A DNA stretch of 64,000 bases from Oxytricha trifallax (GCA_000711775.1 ARYC01001261.1:1-64000), one strand, 5' to 3'. Numbered from the stretch's first letter, positions 1-13,094 are shown. Numbers and translations are program-made. The notes: generated by a model from the sequence alone, not told the origin.

Positions 1-1160
1 TTGTCTAGTTTCTAATAGGAGGATGCACTTGAAAAAGCGCAGATTTAGATAAAATCTCCTGCAACATTTATAGGCACATGTCGAATCAGTCTCAGGCCTT
101 AATCTTCTTTTAGAATTGAATTAAATGGCTTGCTCAGGCAAAGCAAAGTGTCTGGAATCAATTTTACTGCTTAAGAATCAATCTTAAACTATTGAAATGT
201 TCCTTCATCAAAAGAATTATACCAATATTAGTCTTATCAAGCTTGGAAAACTCATCTAAGAATTTTTGAAGGCAGTCCGGCTCATTCATAAATATGTAAT
301 TTGATAAGCCTAGGGCTTGTTCAGTGTTTGGTCTCTATGCCAGTAAGATTAGGGCACTCTTATGCAAGGTCTCTTCATTTCAATAATTTCATATCTATAT
401 AGAGCAACGATGAAACAAAGAGCCTAGTTTTGATCTGAAGATTTACTTAGGCTCTTTAGTTAAGCTCGTAAATGTTTCTAAACATATACTCACAGAAATT
501 CTCTGAGCAAGCACTTTTGAGATTCTGAAAAAACTTAAAAAACAATAACTATTTCGGTTAAACAACTTCCAAATGAACTCTTGCCTTTCATTCGGCTTGA
601 GTATCATATACTCTCTAATGTTGTTGGAAGATAACTCTAATTGTATCTTTGCTCCGTAATTTACTTGAGCGTTAAGTGAATCCCTATGATCATCGATAAA
701 TTGCTGCTCGCTTACATAATTCCTATCCTCGCTGACACCCTTTGGCACCTCTTTAATATGCCAAAAAGCTCTTTTAAGGGTTTAATTTATGGATCTTTTA
801 CTGATTTAGCGGTACTATATGTTGTTTTGTTTAATATAAATTTGCTAATAAACTTTGCCAAATATCTCGATCCGATAAGGGGCTTGAACTCCTCTAGTTC
901 TAAAATTTTACTGATATCATAGTTGTGAACTGGCAGTATAAGCTTCGCTTTGTCAATTAATTCTGGGTATTCAGCTCCATCATACCTAGATTTTCTACCT
1001 CTTTTGCTTATTGTCTGGTAAGCTTCATTGTTTTGGTGTACTTATGTCTAAGATGAAATGGAATTTTATAGTTCTGCTTTGTTGTGAGAATCATGATCAT
1101 TCAAGGTTTAAGAATAATCTTTCATGATAGACTCTGGACAAACTTCTTCTTTTTGAGAAT
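1..1160 (-). pseudogene. Decayed unknown gene, runs off left edge
   Basis: Read on the minus strand with TAA/TAG as Gln, three protein-like stretches follow each other in different frames. About 1050-765 contains KPLIGSRYLAKFISKF. About 748-443 is hydrophilic and includes MILKPNERQEFIWKLF. About 340-170 contains NTEQALGLSNYIFMNE. The stretches are separated by single frameshifts, and the last ends at a TGA. Codon use and residue composition look like real protein rather than A+T noise. I do not recognise the family and no catalytic motif is visible. The 5' end is unclear and the 3' end may lie left of base 1. It is probably cargo of an old element or a dead gene copy. Confidence 0.45.
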
Positions 1161-2165
1161 TATTGGGTGCTACAAGTTAGGCGGGTTGTAAAAGGCTCAT
1201 AATTTAGACGGCTGATTTAAGTGACTTATATATTTAATATTAATAGTCTTAATTAAAAAAGGCTCTTTAATTCTAATTCTTAATTGCTTATTGCAATTCT
1301 TAATTCAAATATCTCCATACTTGGAGTCCTTTCTCTCATTATGTATATCTAGGAAATTCTTTTGAGGTGCGAGCTATTCTCATCTGGGATTAAGGTACTC
1401 CTTGAGATAAAATTCAAATTTTCATGAGTTGTCTTAGAAAGTTGGGCTATATCTCAACAAGAGATGAAAACCATAGACTATTGAGAATTGCTGTGGCAAG
1501 TTTTACTTAAAATGACAACGACCATAAATGATTATTGATCTTAAATAGTGACTATATTATTACCAGGATGTAACTCCATTCTTTAAAAAGTTCCTCTTTG
1601 GCATTCAATTAAATAGAATTTTTATAAATGGCAAAGTACTCTATCGGGCTATTTAAAAACCATTAAGACAACTTAATGGTAATAATAAAATTAAATTTAA
1701 CAATTATCAGGCAGACTGTCCAGACCTAAAGCAGCATTCAATAACGATAAAAGATCTAAATAAAAACCTTAGATTGAGTTACCTGAAGTGATGAATTCAA
1801 GGAAAAGTACTAATTTATAATAAGAAAGGAATAATTATTTGGGACTTATTGTCTTAATTTTTATTAGATGACTTAAATATTCATTTTATTAAATTTAAAT
1901 TCTCTATTAATTTGACTCATGGGGTTAAACTCTACTATTAATATTTATAAACATTTTAAGTGCCATTACTTAATAAAGCAATATGAATAACAAATTAAAA
2001 GGGGTTCATGTGAGTGAGTTTAGGTAAAAAATATGTTCAAAAGAAGAGCTATGTGACTTCCTCACTTAGGAATGTGGGGCTTACCTACCCAAGATCAATT
2101 GCTCAAATATATAATTTTTAAGGAGCATCCTAACAGGGTAGAAAGAGGTATTATAATTTGCTAGA
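1161..2165. other. A+T-rich spacer, nothing recognised
   Basis: No frame with protein-like composition and no repeat structure found here, apart from scattered short stretches. Confidence 0.5.
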
Positions 2166-2169
2166 CTTT

Positions 2170-2830
2170 GTTATAGTGTTTTGAAACGAAGCGATGTGAT
2201 ACTATCTGCTATTCCTCAGATAGAGAAACTTACTGCTGACGATCTTTTATCGTATGCTGAAGACAAGACTTCAATATTGAAGTATTTGCCAGGTTAAATG
2301 GACTGGCTCCACTTGGAAAAAAGTGGATCACAGGCATTCTTCTGACTCTTGACACATAAGGAATCAATTAGATGATATAGAGAGCTAAGGAATAATGAAG
2401 AGTCAGGTTTGATAATTCCCAAAATAACATTTTACACATGAAGCCCTAATTCTTAGGTGCCCTCAACAATTCCATAAGTTACATTGATAAGTAAAATATA
2501 GAATATATTACTCATCTATAGTTAATAAGGGAAGATCAGCATTCTTATTGAAACAGAGCACAAAATGAAAATCTAGACAAGTTGACTAGGAAGAAAAGAA
2601 ATCTGGTATGAAAATTGGCTCAAAATTAAAACAATAAATTTATGGAACAAAACTAACGGGTGAGGGATGAAATGAATGATTTAATGGGTCAAATTGAGGA
2701 ACTAGTCAATTATAAGCAGCTAGTCATGCAACTGCACGATGGTGAAGTAATTAATCAAAAGGGCAACCTTTTAAACTAGCAGCCTATTCAATAGAATAAT
2801 AATTTTATGATTTGAGTGTTATTGCTTTTG
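2170..2830 (+). pseudogene. Decayed unknown gene with coiled-coil-like C terminus
   Basis: A plus-strand frame from about 2178 reads SAIPQIEKLTADDLLSYAED and continues through TAA as Gln, then meets TGA at about 2345. Further down, a second frame (about 2665-2815) reads as a Glu/Gln/Lys-rich helix (MNDLMGQIEELVNYKQLVMQ) and ends at TGA. Between them are at least one frameshift and several TGA codons. No known domain was recognised. It ends about 110 bases before the foldback element at 2931, which is a separate insertion. Confidence 0.4.
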
Positions 2831-2940
2831 GGGATTAAAGTGGTTTCAATCCTTTTAAAATTAATTTATTTAATAAATAAAATTTTTAATTTTACAGAAC
2901 ATCTTCAATAAAGCAATTGCTAAAATTATTGGGTGTTGAC

Positions 2941-3110
2941 TGCCGTGCCCTCCCAGCACCGTCAGGGCCTCCCAGCAACGTCAGGGTCTCCCACAAACGT
3001 CAGGCCCTCCCAGCACCGTCAGATCCTCCCTAAGGACTTCATGGCCTCCCAGCAAAAGTCAGGACCTCCCAGTCACATCAGGGTCTCCCAGCCAAATCAG
3101 GGCCTCCCAC
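2941..3110. repeat. 19-bp tandem units, left arm of foldback element 1
   Basis: About nine head-to-tail units of 19 bases, each close to CTCCCAGCAACGTCAGGGC, with point differences among units (CACCGTC, AACGTC, AAAGTC, CACATC). Confidence 0.85.
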
Positions 3111-4349
3111 ATTTTTTATCAATAAAAAATGATAATTTTATATAAATTTTAGAATTTCAAAATTGTTTATTTTTTCATTAGTTTACAGTTTCATAAAAAA
3201 AAGAAAAAATTTTTACCATAAAATTTGGGTGAGTGCCCAAATAACAAATGAATAATAGAGAAAAATAAAATTGGTGTATTGCTAGTAATTTTTCTATTTT
3301 TATGCATTGATGTTGAAATAATTTCAGACTCTTCCCTTAGGAATTTGCTTAACATTCTGGTGTTTCAAAGGTGGATAAAATAAATTTTCATTATATGTAG
3401 GAAAACAATATCGCGTGAAATATAATCTTCTAAATAATATATTTACATATTTAAATAATTAATAACCTCAAATATTGATTAATATACATCCAAATAATAT
3501 ACTGCTATATAAAAATTTTTATCTAATTAAATTATAATTTTTCTTTTTATCTAAAATGTCTTAATCAAATTATTTAAGAATTAACAAAAACAAATATATA
3601 TTTGGATAGATGTATTTGAAATTTAAATATTGGTAATATTTTTAGGGCAACCTACTAAAACTTTTTATTTATTTAAAGTACTTTGATAGAGAATATTAAT
3701 AATTTCTTTTTTTCAATAGTTTAAATTATAATATAAATTAATTTTTAAATTGTGTAAACAATCAATTTCTACAAACTGTTTCACTTGGATCCGTAACCGC
3801 AAAAACTTTCAATTATTTAACATATATCTAAATTTATTATGATATTTTGTCACAAAGGTTAATTATTTTAATCTTTGATAATCATTATTAAAATAGCACA
3901 AACTAAAAACCTATATTTCATCTTCCTGAAATAATACGCAAATATTAAATATAAGTATCATAAATTAATAAAAATCTAATATCTATCTATGATAAATATT
4001 ATTCAAGCAGAAGATATCAAAAATAATAACAAATCTTCATTAAAAGTAGTTAAATTATAAGGTTTTTTTTTTAGAGATTACAGTAATTAATTTATTAATT
4101 AGTTAAGTTTTCGTTTTTTTTCTCGATTTAAACAAATGAAATATAAAATTAAATTTTATTCAATATATAATTTAGAATTATAATTACTAGTTACAAAAAA
4201 TAGTAAAATATCTTATGTTTAATTTCTTTAGTAAAATTGAAGTAATTAACAAGCAATTTTCAAAGTGTAATGTGTCCATGTAAGCAAATAAATAAAAAGT
4301 TTTAAAATCTAGATATAGTAAAAATACACGATTTTTCTAAGTAAAAAAA

Positions 4350-4833
4350 GGGGGGGGGAAGTTTCCTGCACTGGTTATTATATAAAAAAAATTTTAGGGA
4401 AGTTTCCTGCACTCTTTTTTTTATTTTATTTTTATTTCATCAAATTAATCTTTATAACAACCATAAACAAACTTCAGGACTATTTTTATTTTTATTATCA
4501 TACTTTAATTTATTTATAAAGATTCAATATCTCTTCAGATTCCAAAAACTCTGACATTTTTTATATGATATTTGTAAGTTCTATCTCTTAAAATATTATA
4601 ATGATTGTATCCGATTGTTATTGTAATTATGATTGAATTTACCTTTTTCTTACCATTCCTATATATTGTTAAAATATATTTTCTTGAACTACTTCAATGA
4701 TGAGCAATGTGGTCTTAATATTAAATGGTTCATAAAAATATTAAATTTGTTAATTTATGTCAAATTATTAAATTTACATAAATAAAATAAAGCGTGCAGG
4801 AAACTTCCTCGAGTGCAGGAAACTTCCCCCCCC
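4350..4833. mobile_element. Small inverted-repeat element nested in foldback element 1
   Basis: The left end has a run of nine G, then GAAGTTTCCTGCACT. GGGAAGTTTCCTGCACTC is repeated about 40 bases inside. The right end is the inverse, with two copies of GTGCAGGAAACTTCC ending in a C run at 4833. So each end holds two copies of the same 15-mer. The flanks are A runs, so the target duplication cannot be read. It is non-coding. Confidence 0.7.
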
Positions 4834-5218
4834 AAAAACTGCAAAATAATAACACTATCCATAAGGATCGAAATAAAAATAAAATATTATAATCTACTAA
4901 TTTTAGCAAAAATAAAGTAAATACAATTTATAATTAATGATATCACTATTCTCAATTTTGATCATACTTATGATATGATTTCAGATTCCTATTTCCAATA
5001 GAATCCTGAGAAAAATTTGGATCATTCTAACAAATTGAAATTATTTATTGATAAAATAGTTTTTGAAATGTTAAATTTTGATAAATAAAATATAATTATA
5101 TTTGTCTCATTTTAAGTTTGTTTTAGTAAAGAAATTGATATATATTTAAAAATTAGTAAAATTTGAACTACACTAAAGTTGAATTTAATTATATAAAAAA
5201 TATTATTTACTTAAGGAT

Positions 5219-5388
5219 ATTAACTTTTGGGAGGCCATGATGCTTCTGGGAGGCCCTGACTTTTGCTGGGAGGCCCTGACGTTGCTGGGAGGCACGGCCA
5301 TCACCGCCGCTATGGGAGGCCTGAACGGCACCGGGAGGCACTGACGTTGCTGGGAGGCCCTGACGGTGCTGAGAGGCACGGACGTCAA
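5219..5388. repeat. 19-bp tandem units, right arm of foldback element 1
   Basis: Inverted counterpart of the left arm, again about nine 19-base units (GGGAGGCCCTGACGTTGCT type). One unit is altered by a CACCGCCGC insertion-like variant near 5300. Confidence 0.85.
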
Positions 5389-5401
5389 CACCCAAATTAT
5401 T

Positions 5402-6120
5402 TATCACTAAAATAAAGCCTAATAGTTTATTTCATTTCCAACTTCAAATAAAGGGCAAAATTTACTATGAGTTGTCAAATAGTTGTAAAAAAGCAAGGAA
5501 TAATTCTAGTTTGCAAGCTTAAATAAAGAAGTAATAACATGTACTATTTGAGATTTTTGTATTTTTAATGAAGGGTGATTTTAGAAATTCATTTGTAAAT
5601 ATTGTTATTTTCTTATCAAAAGTATAATGAAAATCCCTTTAACTATTTGAACAACTAGTTCTACCACAGCTTAATAGGATCTATAGGTAAGTTATTTAAT
5701 TTAATTTTAATTACATGCTATATTTTAGATTTAGTCATATAAAAAATAATTGTTAGAGTTTGGTATAGAAATTTAGAGTTTGTAAGAATTGTGTACATTT
5801 TGAACTATAGAAATAAACTAAAAAAATAAATGATAAACTTAAAATAGCAGTCATAGATTAGTAAAAATTAAAATCCCTTTGATTTAGGCTGATAAAATTA
5901 ATGAATAGGGAATAATTTTTGGCTCCAGATGAAACTAAAAATAGCAGCTTCAAATACTATTTAAGCAAGCCATGAATCTAGGAAATACGATTCAAAAAAT
6001 GGGTAAAACTTCGAAAGATAAAAAAAAAAACTTGAATATCCTCTGTCTGAGGTTTAATGTGATGAGAACTCAGGCTACACTGCGGACTTCTTCAATGAAG
6101 AGTAACTGCGGTAACTGAAA
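5402..6120. other. A+T-rich spacer, nothing recognised
   Basis: No gene-like frame or repeat found between foldback element 1 and the coiled-coil gene. Confidence 0.5.
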
Positions 6121-6129
6121 TAATAAGAA

Positions 6130-6940
6130 TCAAAGCAGAAATATTGGAACATTTGAAGAAGCAAGGCATGCGAAAGGCAAACTTATAAGGATATTAAAAT
6201 ATAGCTAAAAAAAAGTTTGGGCCAGAGACAATAAATATTCAAAAATAATTGGCTAATTGCTACCCTCAATTCACGAAAAGCTGATAGCAAGGCATCTTCT
6301 CCAGGAATTAAAAAGAAGACCAATAGTACCAAAAGAATTACAAAGGCAACCCCAATTAAGGGGTGTCAAAATAATGATGGTGCTTAAAATAGAAGCTAAT
6401 GTTCATTAACCCATTTAAAGAATGGAAACTAAAGCACTGCTATTGGGATGAAATTGTAGTCCCCGTAGTCCGACTTAAAGCATACATAATCAGAATTATC
6501 AAACATACAGAGCGACACAACCTTTCCTGAACTTAATTAAATTGAAGACTTGATCGAGAAGAAATTTGGAGAGCTTACACCGAAAGCTCGGGAAGAAATA
6601 AATGAGCGTCTGCAAAAATAGGTCCCAGATGTTCTTCAAAATCCAAAATTCTTATAATTGACTGAACAAATTAAGGAGGCCATCAACAAAGTTACCAAGT
6701 TGGAATACTAAATCAATGCAGTTGACTTCGAGTAAATTTCAAGGTAGGTCTCTGATTGGCGAGAGGAGATTCAACAGACATTCTAAATATTGGTTGAAAA
6801 TATAAAAAAAGTAGCCCGAACTCTCGGTGTTGCAACCCAAGAATCGTTGGCGAGAAACGTGAGAAGGATCAATTAGAGGAATTACTTTGATTTTCCAAAG
6901 AATGATTAAATAATCAAAAATTGCGATATTTGACATTTAT
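6130..6940 (+). pseudogene. Coiled-coil protein gene, 5' portion
   Basis: Two plus-strand open stretches when TAA/TAG are Gln. About 6130-6446 is basic, with LLPSIHEKLIARHLLQELKR, and stops at TGA. About 6525-6938 is a long Glu/Lys/Gln-rich helix (IEDLIEKKFGELTPKAREEI; later LTEQIKEAINKVTKLE) and ends at TGA. The second stretch is about 137 codons without a frameshift, and eight or more of its Gln codons are TAA/TAG. No enzyme motif. The heptad-like helix suggests a structural or oligomerising protein. A related helix continues at 7375 after an A+T-rich gap, so the gene may be interrupted. Confidence 0.5.
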
Positions 6941-7374
6941 TATTCATTATAAATTAAAAAAAGTTATGTGTGTTAAAGTAGTACAAGTAAAAAAATATGA
7001 GTAATCAATTATGAACTATGGTTTATTTAAAAAGAAAATTAAATTTTAAGATCTTAAATCATTTATAATCTAATCTATAAAGTAACCGATTAAATTTGTT
7101 AAAATTATATTTATACTATGATTATTGGAAAAAAGAATATCCATAAAAATTATATTTAAGTATTAATATAAAAAAGTTTATATAGATAAAAAGTAAAGAT
7201 AATTTATTTAAACGAGATAAGTCTAAAAAATAAATTTCGACTTAGCTCGTCAATATAAATATCATTTCTAAAAAATAATTATAAGTATTCTTGATTGTTG
7301 ATTATTAAATGCTTCTACTTATATATTCAAAATTTATCTAAATGATAAGATCATGGAGATCCATTTTTTAAATT
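6941..7374. other. A+T-rich interruption between coiled-coil stretches
   Basis: Very A+T-rich, no coding character. It separates two coiled-coil frames on the same strand and could be an insertion or an internal eliminated sequence. No clear flanking repeat identified. Confidence 0.3.
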
Positions 7375-7872
7375 TTGGATTCAACCTCAGATTATTAAAA
7401 ATTAGAAGAGTAGTTGTTGGCTGTATCGAATTAAATTAATGAATAAATTAGTGGACTAGAAAGCCTAGTAAGGCATGTTGAAAAGAAACTGAGATGTGTT
7501 GTTGATACTTTTAATGATACCATTGAAGAATACAAAGGAAATATTACTAAAAATATGAATATAATTCATGATTTATTGCAAAAATAAGTACAAGAGTGAC
7601 AAGTATGGAAAGAAATTCGCTTAAGTATATAAGTGAATAAATTAATCTGTAATTATAGCATCAATCACATTCAAAGATAATTCCTTAACAACAATCAAAC
7701 CTAACCAATAGTTCGAATGTTTAAAACCCTAGCATTAGCATTCAAGAACAATAATGAAGTACGACTATAATGACCCCACAATAAAAGTTATTAAAATTGG
7801 AAATAAAAAGTACCTACATGATGTCGACATCAATCAGCTTATTCCAGTTGAAGATTAGATTGACGATTGAGA
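7375..7872 (+). pseudogene. Coiled-coil gene, 3' portion
   Basis: An open frame begins near 7378 (TSDYQKLEEQLLAVSNQINE), continues as VDTFNDTIEEYKGNITKN, and meets TGA near 7600. A final frame from 7756 starts at ATG and reads MKYDYNDPTIKVIKIGNKKY, ending at TGA about 7868. Composition matches the helix at 6525-6938. A GGGGTTTTGGGG tract lies about 95 bases downstream, as is typical of ends of TBE-like elements, so this may be the terminal gene of an old element. Confidence 0.4.
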
Positions 7873-7945
7873 ATTCATGATTGGTAGGTGATATTGAATT
7901 TTATTATATTTACTTACTGTATAACTTCTATTACTTTAAAAATGA

Positions 7946-7980
7946 GATGATGATGATGATGATGGGGTTTTGGGGTTTAT
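7946..7980. repeat. (ATG)n followed by GGGGTTTTGGGG telomere-like tract
   Basis: Six GAT/ATG triplets run into GGGGTTTTGGGG at 7964-7975. G4T4 is the telomere repeat of hypotrich ciliates, and TBE-type transposons carry it at their ends. It is probably an element terminus; I could not find a matching partner. Confidence 0.5.
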
Positions 7981-7989
7981 CTTTCATTA

Positions 7990-10900
7990 TTATTTATAAA
8001 TATAATCTTTCAACATAACTTAATTATAAATGATATCGAGCATCAATATTTACTTAACACCTTTATTTTGAGAGTATATACATGTCTTATTTTATATAAT
8101 TGGGTATCGAGTACAATCGATTTAGTTATAATAGGATCAAATATCGTATATTTTTTTTCAACTTCTTCTGCGTCTTCTAAGATAATTCAGTTGTCTCTTC
8201 TTTTGTAAATATTTTTTGTTTTCTTTCTTCTTATGCATTACCTTACTAGTGTCTTAGGAGGTTATTATCACTGTCTTTAATGTTCACATTTTCGCTGCTT
8301 TTACATTATATAGTCAGTAGTTTCTTTTAAGATAAAATAATCTCTTATATAAAAACCTAATGCTGTAATTAGAAATTAAGTGCTGGATTTCTAAAATATA
8401 AGTGTATTGTTTCAAGTTTGATAAGTATTATGGTATTATTTTCAATCAATGAATTGCGTGAACTATGAAGTGGCACATGTGTCAACTTTTGTAGCTTTTT
8501 GTAGATTCAAGCAGAAGAGTATTAAAAATATCAATATATAATCGTGATATTTGTTTATCTCATTATAGCTACTCCTCCTAAAATTGTAATTAGATTGTTT
8601 AAAGTATCGTATAAACTTTATGAGTTAACAAGAAGCAAACCAATCATTGTCATAATTTCAACTGTGATAGCTGTTATCTCTGCTCTTGTGGGTTGATCGA
8701 ATTATAAGTGTTATAACTTACCAAATTTTTATAGCTTAATTTATCTATATTCTTGTTAGTATGTAAAATTAGTGTTAATACAATTTTTTCACTTAAATAC
8801 TCAAGCTTTAATGTTTTTTAAAGTTGAGGCTTGTTGATATGATCATCAGATTATTTAAATAATTTTATAAATGGAGAGATGTTGATATTTTGAACTTATC
8901 TTCATCTACCCCAACTGCCATAATTTTAGTTGGCATGGTTTTTTATAAATATCACTTATTAACTTTTTAATAAGGTATTATACAAGGCATATGTAACAGT
9001 ACTATTGTCGTACTTTTTTAAAGTTTTAATTACTTTTAATTTCGTTAGGATCTGTTTTTAATAATGATGGAATCTTAATAATATTTTAATACTATAAACA
9101 AGCTCTTGGTTTTATAATTAAGTGTCATCATTTATTTTTTTATTAAGAACTGCATATCTAAGTCTGCCTGTCTCAGAGTATTTCTTAGATTTTTCTTAAT
9201 TTTCACTAAAACGTGTATAGTCAGAATTCAGCAAAGGGAATGGAGTTTGAAATGACTAGGAAGTTCATTTTTAATTTTCGGTGGTCTTAGGAGATCTCTT
9301 ACTTATGAGTGCCTAGCTATTCTCTAATTGAATTCACTAACTTAGTAGAAGTTCTTTTCTCTTTTCTAGAACATACAGTTTCATACTTAGGCAAGTGTTA
9401 AGTTTAAGAAATTTAATGAATTGCCAGTTTTTGTATATAGTTTGGAGACCATTTTCCATATAGTTTCTTTTCCAGAAAGAATTATATAAACTGTGGATTA
9501 AATTTTGGTTAATTTTTAAGATTAGTTCTCCAACAAACACCAATTTTTTTTATATTTTGAATAGTCCCCACTTTATTTATTAATATTATAGCACTATTAA
9601 ATAATTTAGGTCAGATGTTATTATTAATTACATTATACTTAGATTGCCCCAGTCCACTCATCCTGAGATTTTGCTCAATTATTATTATATGTACTTATTG
9701 GTTTTCCGAAATATATTGTATTGTAATGTTAGCAATTAATTAAAAAAATATTTATTTATTTATTTTTACCAATATTTATTATTATAATCATATAATACGA
9801 ACATTCTAGTGCCTTTCAAGGTACATCTAAAATTAAGAAATGACTTTTAAGGCAAATTTTTAATAAAAAGTTATAGTACATTTACTCATAGAAGATATTA
9901 ATTATAAATAAGGGATTTTAATATATAATTTTTTATGCTCACTTATTATTCTATGAAATAATACCAATTAATAAAGCTCTTAAATTCCCTTATTTTAAAA
10001 ATTTACTTGAAATTTATATGTTCTATTCATTTTTTGAGCGCTTATGCTTCAACTTATCTCAAATATTAAATATTGAAAATTTAAAATTGCAGAAATAAAT
10101 TGTTTTAAACTAATAAATATTATCATTTTATGTCAAAACCAACAATTTTATAGGCAAAAATTTATTCAAATTATTTCAATATTTAAATACTATATAATAA
10201 ATATTGCTTAATGTCGTCGGATAAGTCGAATTTATTTATTTATTAATAATAAAAGCATATGAAAAAATTAGAAATTATTTTAAATGATGAAAAATATGCA
10301 TTTTTTGATAAAACACTTGTCTTTATTATACTTTCTAAATTTTAAAATTTATATTTATCCAAATTATTTTAATGTTTCTTATAATTTAGATTTTACAAAG
10401 TAGTACCTGATTTAACAGTTCTTTGTGCAATAACCCAAGTCATTGAGCTTCTAAGTTTAAGTGATTCACTGCTGTTACACTCAAACATGTCTTTACTAAT
10501 AATCATTTAATATATAGTAATGCAAAAATAATACAGTAATTAGAACTGATTGAGGTGCTTATTTATAATTTTTTGGATATCGAGGAGAGTGTACTTAATT
10601 ACTAGAGTAGTAATAAGTTTCGAATGCTATATTTCATGCATATTCTTTCTTCTTTGGTTGCACTTTGGTTTGCTTTATTGTTTTGAAGACTTCTTGTGTA
10701 TTTACGCTATTCATTTTCATCATCAAATTAAATGCAACCTTCTTCTTCATAAAAATTAGATTTATTAAATTCTTACAATTAATTATAATTAGTAGATTTT
10801 TGAAGTATCAAATTACAATAGGATTAAATTGCTTTTAAAATCATAGAATAGATTCCCTAGATAATCTGAAATTTAGCACATATTATTAGCACAACTTGAA

Positions 10901-11378
10901 TCAGAGTTAATAAAGGAAGTACTATGCAGATTCTTAAACAATCAAATTCTTAACGAAGCATATATTATCCATCTTATTCCATTTATTCAACAAAAATATT
11001 ATTTCTATATCTACGTATGATTCAGAGGAGATATTCTTTAAAAAAGCCACTGTTTTATTGTGGAGCTTCCAATTAGTGCCAATTTGTTTTCCTCTTTATG
11101 ATAGGGATGTGGTTTTAGGAGATTTTCAATAAGATTAAGTTTAATATTGCGACAATATTTAAGCTGCATTTGATTACTTAAGATTTCAGCCTTTAGCAGT
11201 AAATGAAATGTTTTCTCAACTAATTCTGTTCCTTAATATTCCTGTCTTACAGGACGTCTCTTTATCTTCTTTTATACATATACTATTCATTCATATATAT
11301 AATTGTGGAAGCTCATGTACATTTAGTGAAGTTTTGAATTCAGAACTAATATAATTTTTTTTCCTTCAAGATCTTTAA
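7990..11378. other. A+T-rich spacer, no confident feature
   Basis: About 3.4 kb of A+T-rich DNA. A minus-strand stretch at 8150-8280 is rich in Lys/Glu/Gln codons but is short. Nothing else shows protein-like composition, and I see no long inverted repeats. Confidence 0.5.
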
Positions 11379-11380
11379 TA

Positions 11381-11710
11381 TTGCTAAAATAGAATTGAAT
11401 CGGGGAAACAAGATATATTAATCAAAATTTTTGTTTTAAATAATTATAACTGCCTCTTTCTAGAAATGCTTATAGATCAAATTTGGTCATAAGTACTTAC
11501 CTTATGTTTAAAAAAGTTCACCGTATCTGTCCATTAGGTTTGCGGAGATAGACTAATTCTCAATCGTGACTCTAATCTTTTTACCGTATATGTGTTTTCG
11601 AATTTGACCATTTGACCGAATTGACCGGTTTAACAAGAGGTCTTTGTGGTCAAATGATTAATATATAATTTTGTTTGATAATTAATTATTATTTAAGTAT
11701 TTATTTAAGG
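11381..11710. repeat. Left terminal inverted repeat of the Rep-bearing element
   Basis: Nearly base-for-base inverse of 13095-13432. Differences are a few substitutions and short indels, which implies a recent insertion or gene conversion between arms. Contains TTTGACCATTTGACCGAA-type iterated words. Confidence 0.85.
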
Positions 11711-11816
11711 AAATATAAGTTCAATGGAAATAAAATGTCTACAATCATCACTCTGACTTTGCTTCATCATATTCTTGCTCTATCATTTTGCTCACATCTC
11801 TGCTAATATTTTAATC

Positions 11817-13044
11817 CTATGAATGACTGACAACCGATCTCTCTTCCTCTAAACGTGCCATAAAGTACTTTGCTAAATCAATTGTCCCAAAATGGATTTT
11901 ATTTGTCTCATCTTTCTTCACATCACTAAGATCAATTAGGTGGCATCGAGTCTCAAATTCTTCTCTGTCAAGTTTGTTGAACGCCAAAGTATTAGTGGTG
12001 ATTACAACTGCGCTGTCTAAATACTCTAATGCTACTTCGCCATATTTTACCTCTGTTAAGTAGCCACATCCCTCCAACAGTCTATTCATTTTGGCGATAT
12101 TATCATTGCTAAAGAAATGTTTGTCATTCATTTCATTCATGAGAACAATCTGAGGCTCGAATTTTACAGGGATTACTTGCAGTTTGAAATGAGATTAACC
12201 CTCTTAGAGCACATCACATACAAAGATATGCTGGACCATCCTCACAATGCTAGTTTTGCCGGTATCTACCTTTCCATAAAGCCACACACAACATTTCTTC
12301 TTATTCTCCCTTTGCACGATGACCTCAAACAGAGCATCCACTGCTTCGGCATATCCCCATTCTCTAAATCTTTCAATGGTTGTAGACTCAGTATCATTAA
12401 TCTATTTAATTTCTCTGAGGAAAAACATCAAAAGTGATTCTTTAGGTGGTATTATCTTTCTTTCTATCAGACCTGATCCTGTCGCAAGTCTTAATATTCC
12501 TCTTAGTCTTGCTTCAATCTCTTGAATTTGAACCACATCGCATGCATTTTACCAGTAGATTTTTACGTAATCAGACAGACCCTGAATTTCGCCACTTTAA
12601 AGCATACTGATGAACTCCTCTAACATCTCTTATTTTGTTTTTGAGGGAGATAGTGCGGACTGAGCTCTCGAGCTTGCTGTTCTTTACTTTTATTTGTGCT
12701 TGCAGAAAGTATATTAATCTCCTGCTATAAGTACAGTATTAGGATGCAGAGCAAGGAGTTATTAGACATTTTTTTAAAATCAGTCGCTGCTATTTTAATG
12801 TCGAGCATGCTTATAGCTTTGGTGCTGAGCAATTATTGTGCTTAAAATCATTTTTATGAATGCCCTTAGTCTGCGGATATCTAATGATTTCTAAAAACGA
12901 CTTATTATTATCTGGATGAAGGTAGAAATTCACGTGTTGGATCTTTTTGCATGAGTCTTTAATTCATTTAATAACCGAATTGGAGTTCTCAGGTCCATAT
13001 AGATATTGCCACTCATAGAACTGAGTCATCCTATAGTTTTCCAT
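11817..13044 (-). CDS. Rep-like protein with superfamily 3 helicase domain
   Basis: The minus-strand frame 12779-11817 is open for 320 codons to TGA with TAA/TAG as Gln; the first in-frame ATG is at 12626. Walker A is LYGKVDTGKTS at about 12275-12245. A Walker B-like IVLMNEMND follows, then a motif C-like AVVITTNT near 12000, with a Lys-rich B' segment (LTEVKYGEVA) before it. This order is that of SF3 helicases in Rep proteins of small DNA viruses and plasmids. Upstream (13044-12783) are protein-like frames containing FYLHPDNNKSFLEIIRY, broken by one TGA and one or two frameshifts. A Rep HUH endonuclease would be expected there, but I cannot see a clear HUH motif. The helicase part looks intact; the N terminus looks damaged or badly delimited. 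Likely role: unwinding during element or virus-like replication (inference). Confidence 0.75.
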
Positions 13045-13094
13045 TATTTTATTGTATATTTAAATACAGTTGTTAGAGAGAGGTTTTAATGGTT

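Larger units (their letters stand above)
2931..5393. mobile_element. Foldback element 1 (GGGTGTTGAC ends, 8-bp target duplication)
   Basis: The element begins GGGTGTTGAC at 2931 and ends with the complement GTCAACACCC at 5393. The flanks carry the same 8 bases, AAATTATT, at 2923-2930 and 5394-5401, a perfect target duplication. Both arms (about 180 bp) are built of roughly nine degenerate 19-bp units around CTCCCAGCAACGTCAGG and are far richer in G+C than the surroundings. The 2.1-kb middle is A+T-rich without a gene and holds a nested small element at 4350. No transposase is present, so it is non-autonomous. An 8-bp duplication fits hAT-like or P-like enzymes, but the superfamily is an inference. 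Short standard-code ORFs in the arms are translations of the repeat units. Confidence 0.85.

Noticed and set aside
2941-3110. Regular short repeats resembling a CRISPR array
   Set aside because: The repeats are contiguous 19-bp units without unique spacers, sit in inverted arms of an element and the host is a eukaryote.
2933-3145. 70-residue standard-code ORF in the left arm of foldback element 1, and two overlapping ORFs at 5203-5407
   Set aside because: They are translations of the 19-bp tandem units; both strands and several frames give similar repetitive text.
10550-10759. 69-residue hydrophobic ORF
   Set aside because: Isolated in A+T-rich DNA, Phe/Ile/Leu-rich as expected by chance, no extension in the ciliate code.
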